Positions 1 to 7,464 of a stretch of 53,023 nt of DNA are shown here, piece by piece. The notes under the pieces are model-generated. The model ran no database searches. It was not told the DNA's origin and saw only the letters and a list, made by a program, of their open reading frames with translations. A program made the translations under genes and the position numbers. How positions within the stretch are numbered: the stretch's first letter is position 1; every line of letters starts with the position of its first letter. Origin of the DNA: Oscillospiraceae bacterium (GTDB taxonomy: Bacteria > Bacillota > Clostridia > Oscillospirales > Acutalibacteraceae); assembly GCA_009779495.1 (NCBI GenBank), contig WRED01000012.1, forward strand, positions 1 through 53,023, read 5' to 3'.

Positions 1-83
1 TGGACTCAATGCCTAAATCCGTTTTTCGATGTGCTTGGTGTCGTCCATTTGTGCCGCAAATGGCTTGACTGCCTGCTTTTTTA

Positions 84-102
84 GAAGTGTTCTATACACT
101 TC
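84..102. repeat. Inverted repeat just upstream of the broken recombinase
   Basis: GAAGTGT-TCTAT-ACACTTC is a perfect 7-bp inverted repeat with a 5-bp centre, a few bases before the first recombinase codon. A second one, CCATTTG-N5-CAAATGG, lies at 45-63. Short imperfect palindromes near recombinase genes can be attachment-site cores, but nothing else here proves that role. Confidence 0.35.
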
Positions 103-110
103 CTTTATAG

Positions 111-1685
111 CATAGCACTGACAACCAGCGTGAGGAAAGCATCGAGGGCCAAATCCGCGAGTGCAAAGCCTACGCCGAAAAGAACGGCATTACCGTCCTG
201 ACCACCTACATAGACCGCGCCTTTTCCGCCAAGACGGACAACCGCCCACAGTTCCAGAAGATGATCAAGGACAGCGCAAAGCACCTGTTCGATGTGGTGA
301 TCGTCTGGAAGTTGGACAGGTTCGCCCGCAATCGCTACGATTCCGCGCATTACAAGGCCATTCTGCGCAGGAACGGCGCGAAGGTAATCTCCGCGACGGA
401 AACCATCGCGGAGGATTCCACGGGCATTCTGCTGGAATCCCTGCTCGAAGGCTATGCTGAGTTCTACTCCGCAGAGCTTTCAGAAAAGGTCATTCGCGGC
501 AGGACAGAAAATGCTCTCAAGGGCAAGTGGAACGGCGGTTGCCTGTCCGTTGGATTGACGATTGACAGCGATAAGCACTATGTCCTCGACTCGTTGACGG
601 CCCCACTGGTTCTGGCGGCGTTCGAGCAGTACGCCAGCGGCAAGTCAATCAAGCAAATCGCGGATTGGTTGAACGACAACGGAATCCGCTCGCGGCACTG
701 CAGCCCATTAAGCATCGACAGCGTGACGCGCCTGCTGCACAATCGTAAGTATATCGGCGAGTACAAGTACCGTGATATTGTTCATGAGAACGGTATTCCC
801 CTGATTGTGCCCGTGGAGCTTTTCGAGCAAGTGCAGGCGCGTCTTGAGAAAAACAAGAAAGCCCCTGCGCGTTACAAAGCCCGCGAGGAACTTTATCTGT
901 TGACCACCAAGCTTTTCTGCGGCGAATGCGGGGTGTTCATGGTAGGCGAAAGCGGCACCAGCAAGACGGGCCGGGTACACCAATACTACAAATGCGTCAC
1001 CGCGAAAAATAAGAAAACCTGCAGGAAAAAGACAGTGCAAAAGGACTGGATTGAAGAAACCATCATGCGCGAGGTCATACGGGTTCTCTTTGATGATAGG
1101 GCAATCCAGAGTATCACGGACGCTGTTTTGGATTTACAACGCAGGGAAAGCACATCCCTTCCGCTACTGCGAAAACAGCTCGCAGACACCCAAAAGGGCA
1201 TTGAAAACATACTCAATGCCATCCAGCAGGGCATCTTCACTTCCTCAACGAAAGAACGCCTGGAAGCCTTGGAGGACACGAAGCGCGACTTGGAGATACA
1301 GATACTGCAAGAGGAATTGCACCGCCCACTGCTGACCGAGGAAAAGATCAAGTTCTGGTTATGCAAGTTCCGCGAGGGGGATTTGAAAGACCCAGATCAC
1401 CGGCAGCGCCTGGTTGACAGCTTCGTCAATTCGATTTACCTTTATGACGATCGCTTCGCAATTACCTTTAACTACAAGGACGGGAGCAGAACGGTTTCCC
1501 TTGGCGAAATCCAGAGTTCGGATATAACCGCAAATACCCTGCCAAATATAACCGCAATGGATTTGATACCATTCCATTGCTTCGAAAAGTCCGGTATTGC
1601 TGGACTTTTCCTCTTTCTGAGGTCAAAACCGCCACGTTTTTACGGCGGTTTTGACTTTCTTTTTTTGCACCGGGAATACCCCTAA
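111..1685 (+). pseudogene. Large serine recombinase (TndX/TnpX-like), 5' end broken
   Basis: Site-specific recombinase of the resolvase-recombinase-zinc-ribbon family that moves clostridial integrative elements. The frame shows the end of the N-terminal catalytic motif (STDNQREESIEGQ, from 114), the DNA-binding Recombinase domain (about 530-720), a zinc ribbon with CGEC at about 919 and two later Cys, and a C-terminal coiled coil (about 1130-1330). The usual 5' segment encoding M..IYxRY is absent: an in-frame TAG (108-110) sits one codon before the presumed catalytic Ser codon (114-116), and the first ATG (261) lies well inside the catalytic domain. A five-base repeat, TAGCATAGCA, lies at the break and could be a small insertion. 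Past about 1510 the protein reads through into the terminator. Known: the Ser at the YxRxS motif is the nucleophile. Inferred: the gene is inactive, or expressed only if the upstream sequence is rearranged. Confidence 0.75.
1622..1666 (+). terminator. Rho-independent terminator after the recombinase
   Basis: A perfect 12-bp stem (GTCAAAACCGCC at 1622-1633 with its complement at 1644-1655) with a 10-nt loop is followed by a T-rich tract to 1666. The recombinase reading frame runs through it, so the last 20 or so residues of that frame are unlikely to matter. Confidence 0.85.
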
Positions 1686-1689
1686 CACA

Positions 1690-2172
1690 TTAAAACACAT
1701 CAGGCACAGTTCCCATTTTTCTCATGATTCCCATGTCAGCATCAAATTCCAAAACTTCTGTGTGACCGAGTAAATGTTTATTTGCCCCATAATAATATTC
1801 CGCCAGGGTTTCCGATCTTTTTGGGTGCATGGATTTTTTCAAAACAACATACGTATCTGCATCGTTGATGAAAGATAAATAAAAAACTGCCTCATTGACA
1901 GATCCCATTTTTGCACTTGGAATATTGCCGGTTTCTGTCCACGTATAGCATTTGCATTCCGCGACAATTAGTTTATCCTCGCTTACCACATCGAAGCGGT
2001 GCGCTTTGGGAGGGTTGCCGATGGAAAAAGAACTATTGCGTTCAAATTCCATGTGATATTTATTTTCAAACCACTTTTTTACACCAATTTCAAAATCCCT
2101 GCTAACTGTTTGATTTTGGCTGTTGTGTTGGTGTTCATAAGGATACCTATTTTTCTGTCCTTTAATTTTCAT
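1690..2172 (-). CDS. PD-(D/E)XK nuclease-like protein, function unknown
   Basis: A 160-residue soluble protein. Residues 57-76 show the core of a restriction-endonuclease-like fold: a hydrophobic strand with Asp61 (HRFDVVS) followed by Glu72-Cys-Lys74 (IVAECKCY), matching D-Xn-ExK. No membrane segment or DNA-binding module is visible. The assigned ATG overlaps the lepA stop by 11 bases, and no clear Shine-Dalgarno site precedes it, so translation may be coupled to lepA. The sequence is visibly richer in A and T than lepA, and it is flanked by a recombinase, which suggests acquisition by transfer. The fold assignment is from motif and order only; a real enzymatic role (repair, defence or structural) cannot be chosen from sequence. 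Confidence 0.65.
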   Translation of the reverse strand: MKIKGQKNRYPYEHQHNSQNQTVSRDFEIGVKKWFENKYHMEFERNSSFSIGNPPKAHRFDVVSEDKLIVAECKCYTWTETGNIPSAKMGSVNEAVFYLSFINDADTYVVLKKSMHPKRSETLAEYYYGANKHLLGHTEVLEFDADMGIMRKMGTVPDVF

Positions 2173-3973
2173 CCAATTTCAAAACCGCCATAAACGCCTC
2201 CTGCGGCACCTCCACCGTTCCGAACTGCCTCATGCGCTTTTTACCCTCTTTCTGCTTTTCAAGCAGCTTCTTCTTGCGCGTGATGTCGCCGCCGTAGCAC
2301 TTTGCCAGCACGTCCTTGCGCATGGCCTTGACGGTTTCGCGCGCGATGACCTTGCCGCCGATCGCAATCTGAATCGGTATTTCGAACATCTGTCGCGGGA
2401 TGTTGTCCTTCAGGCGTTCGGCGATGCGGCGCGCGCGGGCGTAAGCCTTGTCGGCGTGGATGATGAACGACAGCGCGTCGATGATATCGCCGTTTAACAG
2501 CACGTCCAGCTTGACAAGATTCGACTTGCGGTAGTCCGACAGCTCATAGTCAAAGGACGCGTAGCCCCGGGTACGTGATTTCAGCGAGTCAAAAAAGTCG
2601 TATATGATCTCGTTGAGCGGCAGCTCGTAGTGTATGTCCACACGGTCTGAGGAAATATATGTCATGTCCTTGAACACGCCGCGCCTGTCCTGACACAAGT
2701 CCATAATCGCTCCGACATATTCCGGCGGAGAGTAAATGTGCGCGTTTGTGAACGGTTCCTCGCTGTAATCAATCTGGGCGGGGTCGGGGTAGTGTGTCGG
2801 GTTGTCGATCTCCAGAGCGGACTTGTCGGACATGTGAATTTTATATATGACGCTTGGGACCGTCGTCACCAGATCCAGATCATATTCGCGTTCCAGGCGT
2901 TCCTGGACGATTTCGAGGTGCAGAAGCCCCAAAAATCCGGCGCGGAAGCCGAAGCCCAGCGCGCCCGACGTTTCAGGCTCAAAGGACAGCGCCGCGTCGT
3001 TCAGCTGCAATTTTTCCAGTGCTTCGCGCAGCGCCTCGTAGTCCGCGCCGTCGGCCGGATATATGCCGCAGAAAACCATGGGCTGCACCCTGCGGTAGCC
3101 GGAAAGCGGCTCTGCGGCGGGCTTCGCGGCGTTCGTAACCGTGTCGCCGACCCGGGCGTCGCTCACGGTTTTGATCGACGCGGTGATGTAGCCCACGTCG
3201 CCGGAGCACAGCTCCGCCATCGGCTCCATCGCGGTCGCCCGCATACAGCCCACCTCGACCACGGTGAACTGCGCCCCCGTCGCCATCATGCGCATGGTAT
3301 CCCCAGCCCTGAGCTTGCCGTCCATGACGCGGACGTACACGATGACGCCCTTATAGCTATCGTAGACCGAGTCGAATATCAGCGCGCGGAGAGGCGCGTC
3401 GTCGTCGCCCGCCGGAGCTGGGATGTCCGCCACAATGCGCTCCAGCACCTGTGAGACGTTTTCGCCGGTTTTCGCGGAGACGCGCGGCGCGTGCGAGCAG
3501 TCCAGCCCGATCACGTCCTCGATTTCGGCGGCGACACGGTCAGGCTCGGCGGCCGGCAGGTCGATTTTATTGATGACAGGCACGATCTCCAGGTTGTGAT
3601 CAAGCGCGAGATACGTGTTGGCCAAGGTCTGCGCCTCAATCCCCTGTGACGCGTCGGTCACCAGCAGCGCGCCCTCGCACGCCGCCAGCGACCGCGAGAC
3701 CTCGTAATTGAAGTCCACGTGACCGGGCGTGTCGATGAGATTCAGCACGTAGGTCTGGCCGTCGCCGGCCTTGTAGTCGAGCCGGACGGCGTGGGCCTTG
3801 ATGGTGATGCCGCGCTCGCGCTCCAGATCCATTTTATCAAGGAGCTGTGCCGTCATGTCGCGCAGGGCCACGGCGTCGGTCAGCTCAAGCAGGCGGTCCG
3901 CCAAGGTGGATTTACCGTGGTCGATGTGCGCGATGATGCTGAAATTGCGGATGTTTTCTTTTGGCGTTTGCAA
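2162..3973 (-). CDS. lepA: Elongation factor 4 (LepA), ribosome-associated GTPase
   Basis: Translational GTPase that back-translocates or remodels stalled ribosomes at the membrane and cytosol. The G domain is clear: G1 AHIDHGKST (residues 15-23), G3 DTPGH and G4 NKID, followed by the EF-G-like domains and the LepA-specific C-terminal domain ending [11 protein letters not shown]. The start chosen is TTG at 3973 (603 aa, the normal family length); it is preceded by GTGATC, which pairs with the 5' part of the anti-Shine-Dalgarno at the right distance. A longer frame from TTG 4036 adds 21 residues with no homology and no ribosome site. The gene points left, and its last codons overlap the nuclease-like gene, so the lepA coding sequence itself is intact. 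Confidence 0.95.
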   Translation of the reverse strand: MQTPKENIRNFSIIAHIDHGKSTLADRLLELTDAVALRDMTAQLLDKMDLERERGITIKAHAVRLDYKAGDGQTYVLNLIDTPGHVDFNYEVSRSLAACEGALLVTDASQGIEAQTLANTYLALDHNLEIVPVINKIDLPAAEPDRVAAEIEDVIGLDCSHAPRVSAKTGENVSQVLERIVADIPAPAGDDDAPLRALIFDSVYDSYKGVIVYVRVMDGKLRAGDTMRMMATGAQFTVVEVGCMRATAMEPMAELCSGDVGYITASIKTVSDARVGDTVTNAAKPAAEPLSGYRRVQPMVFCGIYPADGADYEALREALEKLQLNDAALSFEPETSGALGFGFRAGFLGLLHLEIVQERLEREYDLDLVTTVPSVIYKIHMSDKSALEIDNPTHYPDPAQIDYSEEPFTNAHIYSPPEYVGAIMDLCQDRRGVFKDMTYISSDRVDIHYELPLNEIIYDFFDSLKSRTRGYASFDYELSDYRKSNLVKLDVLLNGDIIDALSFIIHADKAYARARRIAERLKDNIPRQMFEIPIQIAIGGKVIARETVKAMRKDVLAKCYGGDITRKKKLLEKQKEGKKRMRQFGTVEVPQEAFMAVLKLDEN

Positions 3974-4100
3974 AAAGATCACGCGTAACAGGGTTGTCCT
4001 GATTTGTATAACTCTGTTACTTTCCCCTTTCGTCAATTTTATATAAGTTTAATTATGGACTATTCGCCGACAAAAATCAAGGCTTTTTATACGATTGCGC

Positions 4101-4146
4101 AAAAAAACAGTGATCAGCCGTCCTCTGCTACTGCCGATCACTGTTT
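4101..4146 (-). terminator. Rho-independent terminator of the small DUF6774-like gene
   Basis: Perfect 11-bp stem (4105-4115 with 4136-4146, AAACAGTGATC and complement). Read leftward it ends in a run of seven T (A in the given strand, 4101-4107). It lies 23 bases after the stop of the small gene and upstream of lepA, so the two are separate transcripts. Confidence 0.85.
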
Positions 4147-4169
4147 GAAAATACACATACAAGCGGCGT

Positions 4170-4391
4170 TTATTCAAGATCGCTTTGGCTTTCCTGACCG
4201 CCCCCGGCGCCTGACGCCTGATTCCCGCTTTCTAAATTGCGGCACCTGTCCCTCTGCGCCGAAATGACGGCCAAAGTATCTCCCAACTGCAGAAAAATTG
4301 TTGATGCCAGGTTCAGGTCGTCGTCTGAAAGCCCGCGCGAAATCGCGTTCGCGAGAGCCGTTATGCTCATCGTCAGCTCGCAAGGATTCAT
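4170..4391 (-). CDS. Small DUF6774-like protein
   Basis: A 73-residue protein with an opening MNPCELTMSITALANAIS and a following LNLASTIFLQLGDTLAVI segment. From memory this pattern matches small conserved Bacillota proteins annotated as DUF6774, whose role is unknown. It is helical, without a signal peptide or clear membrane span. ATG 4391 is chosen over GTG 4400 because AAGGATGG (4401-4408 on the reverse strand) is too close to the GTG. The gene has its own terminator (4101-4146). The C-terminal third is Gly/Ser/Gln-rich and looks disordered. Confidence 0.7.
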   Translation of the reverse strand: MNPCELTMSITALANAISRGLSDDDLNLASTIFLQLGDTLAVISAQRDRCRNLESGNQASGAGGGQESQSDLE

Positions 4392-4472
4392 TATTATCAC
4401 CCATCCTTATAAAAGAGGTATAACCATACTTATTTTATGAAAGAGCTTGATAAAAAGTGCGCCTGCGAATGC

Positions 4473-4502
4473 AAAGCCCCCTGCCGCATGGCAAGGGGCT
4501 TT
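4473..4502 (-). terminator. Hairpin after the 36-residue ORF
   Basis: AAAGCCCC and GGGGCTTT (8 bp) plus an inner TGCC/GGCA pair, with one mismatch between them, form a stable hairpin 15 bases after the stop at 4518. No good T run follows on either strand, so it may be a weak terminator or an RNA-protecting 3' hairpin. Confidence 0.5.
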
Positions 4503-4517
4503 GATCGAGGGCAAGCA

Positions 4518-4628
4518 TTACAGGAGGTTTTGCAGCCACTCGACCACCAGCCGCATCGGTCCGCTGAGCAGCGGAAGCTTGTCAACCCAGAATTGCAGAT
4601 AACCGATGATTGATTCGACCCAAGGCAT
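4518..4628 (-). CDS. 36-residue ORF, possible small amphipathic protein
   Basis: Reads MPWVESIIGYLQFWVDKLPL then a Leu/Val/Trp-rich C-terminus ending EWLQNLL. Support for a real gene: AAGAGGT (4635-4641, reverse strand) six bases before the ATG, a promoter (TTGAAA, 18 bp, TATAAT) at 4682-4711, and a stable hairpin just after the stop. The sequence alternates aromatic and aliphatic with charged residues and could form an amphipathic helix or a membrane-associated peptide. It is divergent from the TetR gene and shares its regulatory region, so it is a natural candidate target of that repressor. I do not recognise the family; toxin, regulator or sensor peptide are all possible. Confidence 0.55.
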   Translation of the reverse strand: MPWVESIIGYLQFWVDKLPLLSGPMRLVVEWLQNLL

Positions 4629-4681
4629 GAGATAACCTCTTTTCAAAACTGATAAACGGTTTGGCTTCCGTTTCCATACAC

Positions 4682-4711
4682 ATTATAACGTACGCCGTGT
4701 TTGCTTTTCAA
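4682..4711 (-). promoter_or_regulatory. Promoter of the 36-residue ORF
   Basis: On the reverse strand TTGAAA (4706-4711) and TATAAT (4682-4687) are separated by 18 bp, giving a predicted start near 4675 and a leader of about 47 nt. A TGTT-N4-AACA palindrome (4721-4732) lies just upstream of the -35 element. Confidence 0.65.
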
Positions 4712-4720
4712 CCATCAGTT

Positions 4721-4908
4721 TGTTGTAAAACATCGTGTAATCCCCGTTTTTCTGCATAGACGTCGGTTTGCATACAAATTTAAAAAAATTAACCTTAAAA
4801 ATGAAAACCCATCGGTAGCAAGGGTGAGATCGGGTCTTGACATCCGCTTTTAAATGCATTATAATATACACATAGTCTGTTTCACAACTGACAGTTTGTT
4901 ATATAACA
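4721..4908. promoter_or_regulatory. Two candidate TetR operators in a degenerate direct repeat
   Basis: TGTTGTAAAACA (4721-4732) and the perfect palindrome TGTTATATAACA (4897-4908) lie 176 bases apart in the same orientation. The match extends around them: CAGTTTGTT before, then AACAT..TGT.ATC, TGCAT and GGTTTGCA after, so roughly 75 bases are duplicated with divergence. One copy flanks the promoter of the 36-residue ORF, the other lies about 25 bases downstream of the predicted TetR transcription start, a layout that suits repression of both genes by the TetR protein. Binding is inferred, not shown. Confidence 0.45.
4837..4865 (+). promoter_or_regulatory. Consensus promoter of the TetR gene
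   Basis: TTGACA (4837-4842), a 17-bp spacer and TATAAT (4860-4865) match the housekeeping sigma consensus exactly, with a predicted start near 4872. Confidence 0.8.
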
Positions 4909-4985
4909 TTTTGTGATCTGCATGGCAGCACAAAATTGTTGGTTTGCAAATAATTTTAGCATACTCAGACGGGAGATTTTAGTCA

Positions 4986-5540
4986 ATGAAAGAAAGCAGA
5001 AAAACACAGTATACCCGCAAGGCCCTGGCGGACGGCATGATTGAATTGATGAAAAGCAAGCCGTTTGACAAAATTACAGTTAAAGAGCTTTGCGACTGCG
5101 CAGACATCAATCGTTCCACCTTTTACATGCACTACGAGGACATTTATGCTCTGCTGCATTCCATCGAAGATGATACCCTCGACTGGATGCGAAAGGTCTT
5201 GGGGGAATTGTCTGGCACATGGCAGGAAAACCGGGAAGCGGCGGTTCATTCGCTGCAACGCTTCTTCGAGTATATGGTTGAGAACAGCAAATACCTACAA
5301 GTACTCATGAGCGAGCAGGGCAATATAGCCTTTCAAAAGCAAGTGTTCTTTTCGGCTTGCCAGGCCTGTGACATTACCCCGGAGAGCAAATTCACGCCTC
5401 CTTTTAGTGAGGATATCCGATTGATTTATGTGGTCAATGGCGGCGTCGGAATTGTGCGGCACTGGCTGAAAAACGGGCTGAAAGAAACCCCGCGCGAATT
5501 GGCAGAGACGATCTATGATTTAACGCTGTCGATTCGGTAA
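4986..5540 (+). CDS. TetR-family transcriptional regulator
   Basis: A 184-residue one-component repressor. Residues 10-55 form the TetR DNA-binding domain, with the helix-turn-helix at 30-50 (ITVKELCDCADINRSTFYMH). The C-terminal ligand or dimer domain resembles the TetR_C type found in DhaS-like and multidrug regulators, with no further clue to the effector. The start is ATG 4986, preceded by GGGAG at about 4971. The gene is divergent from the 36-residue ORF and lies tail-to-tail with the ABC exporter operon. Perfect promoter plus palindrome downstream of its start suggests autorepression. Whether it also controls the exporter, which has its own MarR gene, is unlikely. Confidence 0.9.
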   Translation: MKESRKTQYTRKALADGMIELMKSKPFDKITVKELCDCADINRSTFYMHYEDIYALLHSIEDDTLDWMRKVLGELSGTWQENREAAVHSLQRFFEYMVENSKYLQVLMSEQGNIAFQKQVFFSACQACDITPESKFTPPFSEDIRLIYVVNGGVGIVRHWLKNGLKETPRELAETIYDLTLSIR

Positions 5541-5569
5541 AGCGGCAAACAGCCCGCATAAAAGAACAC

Positions 5570-5598
5570 AGACGCGGCACATAAAATGCACCGCGTCT
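5570..5598. terminator. Hairpin between convergent TetR and ABC exporter genes
   Basis: AGACGCGG (5570-5577) and CCGCGTCT (5591-5598) form an 8-bp stem between convergent genes, probably serving both. The T run is poor on both sides. The adjoining TCTACAATCCACAATC stretch (about 5604-5620) belongs to a dispersed intergenic sequence seen again near 13675, 26580 and 42545. Confidence 0.5.
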
Positions 5599-5625
5599 TA
5601 TAATCTACAATCCACAATCTAACGT

Positions 5626-7464
5626 CTAACTTTCAAACTGACTGTTATAAAGCTCCGCGTAAAACCCGCCCCCGGCCAGCAGCTCCTCATGGCTGCCGCT
5701 TTCGACGATATCCCCGCCGCGCATGACGAGTATCAGGTCGGCGTTGCGGATGGTTGACAGGCGGTGCGCGATCACGAAAGACGTCCGCCCGGCCGTCAGC
5801 TTGTCCATCGCCTCCTGGATAATGACCTCGGTGCGCGTGTCAACGGAGCTTGTGGCTTCGTCGAGGATTAAGAGCGGCGCGTTCTGTATCATGGCGCGGG
5901 CGATTGTCATCAGCTGCTTCTGCCCCTCCGACAGGCTCGCCTTATCGTTGAGCACGGTATCATACCCGTCGGGCAATGTGCGGATGAAGTGGTGCAACCC
6001 CGCCGTCTTGCAGGCGGACACGACATCCTCATCGGTCACGCCCTGCTTCGCGTAGATGATATTTTCCTTGATGGTGCCCTCGAACAGCCATGTGTCCTGT
6101 AAAACCATGCAGAACTGCTCATGTACGTTCTCGCGCGGCACTTCGCTGATGGGCGTACCGTCAAGCAAGATCTCGCCGCCATCCAGCTCATAGAATCGCA
6201 TCAGCAGATTGACCATAGTTGTTTTACCCGCGCCGGTCGGCCCGACGATCGCGATCTTCTGCCCGGCTTTCACCTCGGCGGAGAAGTCGTGGATAACCGT
6301 TTTTTCGGGTACGTAGCCGAAGTTGACGTGCCTGAATTCCACATCGCCCTTCACGCGCTCAGGCAGAGACAGCTTGTGTCTTTCGTCCGGAAGCTCGTTT
6401 TCGTCGAAGAACTCGAACACGCGCTCCCCTGCCGCCGCCGTTCTTTGCAGGTTGTTGAACGCCTGGGCGATCTGCGAAAGCGGCTGGGTAAACAGGCGGA
6501 TGTAGATCATAAACGCGACGATGACGCCGAACTCAATCCTGCCGTTCATCGCCAGCGACGCCCCGACGACGCAGACGGCCACATAGCCCAGATTGCCGAC
6601 AAATCCCATCAGCGGCATCATCAGCCCCGACAGGAACTGGGATATCCAACCGCTGCGGTAAAGCTTCTGATTGATCGCTTCAAAGGTTTTTTTCGCGCCC
6701 GCGCCGCCGTTATAGGCCTTGACGACGTTGTGGCCTGAATATATTTCCTCGATATGCCCGTTGATAACGCCCAGCTCGCGCTGCTGCACGGTGAAATATT
6801 TCTGCGACCGTTTCACGATCAGCATCATCAGCATAAAGCCGATAAAGCTTGTCCCCACGGCGGTCAGCGCCATGATCCAGTTTGTTTTCAGCATCATAAA
6901 CAGTGAGCCGATAAACATGGTAATGGCGGCTATGAGCGAGCCTAAGCTCTGCTGCATCGTCTGGCCGATGGCGTCCACGTCGTTGGTCACGCGGCTGAGA
7001 ACGTCGCCGTAGCTCGTCTTGTCAAAATATCGGAAAGGCAGGCGGTTGATCTTGCGCGATATATCCGTGCGCATACCCTTTGTGAGCCTTTGCGTGACGG
7101 TGGCCATGATGTAGCTTTGGGCAAAGCTCAGCACGATCGAGCAGCAGTACAGCGCGACCAAAGACCACGCGATGCGGCTTACGGCCCCCATGTCGATGGC
7201 CCCCATCACGGGAACGCCGTTCACGAGCGCGGGCAGACCCCTGAGAATCTCATTGGTCATGTTCTTGATCCTGTCCGGCCCAAGTATTTGGAGTGTCGTG
7301 CCGAAAGCGGCGGCGACAAGCGATATGATGATGGCGGGAAGGTAAGCCCTTGCATAGCGGATAAGCCTTGCCCACGTCGCTTTGAAGTCTTTCGGCTTTT
7401 CAACGGGGCCGTGCCCGCCCATAGGCCCGCGCGGGCCTCTCGGCCTTTGTCTTTGTTCACTCAC
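5626..7464 (-). CDS. ABC exporter half-transporter, catalytic partner
   Basis: 612-residue membrane-ATPase fusion of the multidrug/lipid exporter type: six predicted helices (about residues 40-340) followed by the nucleotide-binding domain with Walker A GPTGAGKTT (408-416), signature LSEGQ (511-515), Walker B ILDEAT (Glu536) and H-loop His567. The signature deviates from LSGGQ, exactly the deviation known for the TM288-type subunit. With the neighbouring 588-residue protein, which has the degenerate Walker B and H-loop, it forms a heterodimer with one normal and one degenerate ATP site. The start is GTG 7464 with GAGGAGG upstream; it overlaps the previous gene by 8 bases. The Arg/Gly/Pro-rich first 25 residues are cytosolic and disordered. 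Confidence 0.93.
   Translation of the reverse strand: MSEQRQRPRGPRGPMGGHGPVEKPKDFKATWARLIRYARAYLPAIIISLVAAAFGTTLQILGPDRIKNMTNEILRGLPALVNGVPVMGAIDMGAVSRIAWSLVALYCCSIVLSFAQSYIMATVTQRLTKGMRTDISRKINRLPFRYFDKTSYGDVLSRVTNDVDAIGQTMQQSLGSLIAAITMFIGSLFMMLKTNWIMALTAVGTSFIGFMLMMLIVKRSQKYFTVQQRELGVINGHIEEIYSGHNVVKAYNGGAGAKKTFEAINQKLYRSGWISQFLSGLMMPLMGFVGNLGYVAVCVVGASLAMNGRIEFGVIVAFMIYIRLFTQPLSQIAQAFNNLQRTAAAGERVFEFFDENELPDERHKLSLPERVKGDVEFRHVNFGYVPEKTVIHDFSAEVKAGQKIAIVGPTGAGKTTMVNLLMRFYELDGGEILLDGTPISEVPRENVHEQFCMVLQDTWLFEGTIKENIIYAKQGVTDEDVVSACKTAGLHHFIRTLPDGYDTVLNDKASLSEGQKQLMTIARAMIQNAPLLILDEATSSVDTRTEVIIQEAMDKLTAGRTSFVIAHRLSTIRNADLILVMRGGDIVESGSHEELLAGGGFYAELYNSQFES

Larger units (their letters stand above)
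4629..4985. other. Divergent regulatory region between the 36-residue ORF and the TetR gene
   Basis: No further coding sequence is seen in these 357 bases. The stretch holds the two divergent promoters (4682-4711 and 4837-4865), the duplicated palindromes (4721-4732 and 4897-4908), and an AT-rich spacer. The TetR transcript would have a leader of about 115 nt. Confidence 0.7.

Noticed and set aside
2738-3454. A long open frame on the opposite strand of lepA
   Set aside because: It is a byproduct of GC-rich codon use in lepA; His/Arg/Gly/Val-rich composition without any family pattern.
4473-4502. Hairpin as a strong rho-independent terminator
   Set aside because: Lacks a T run on either strand; kept only as a weak terminator candidate.
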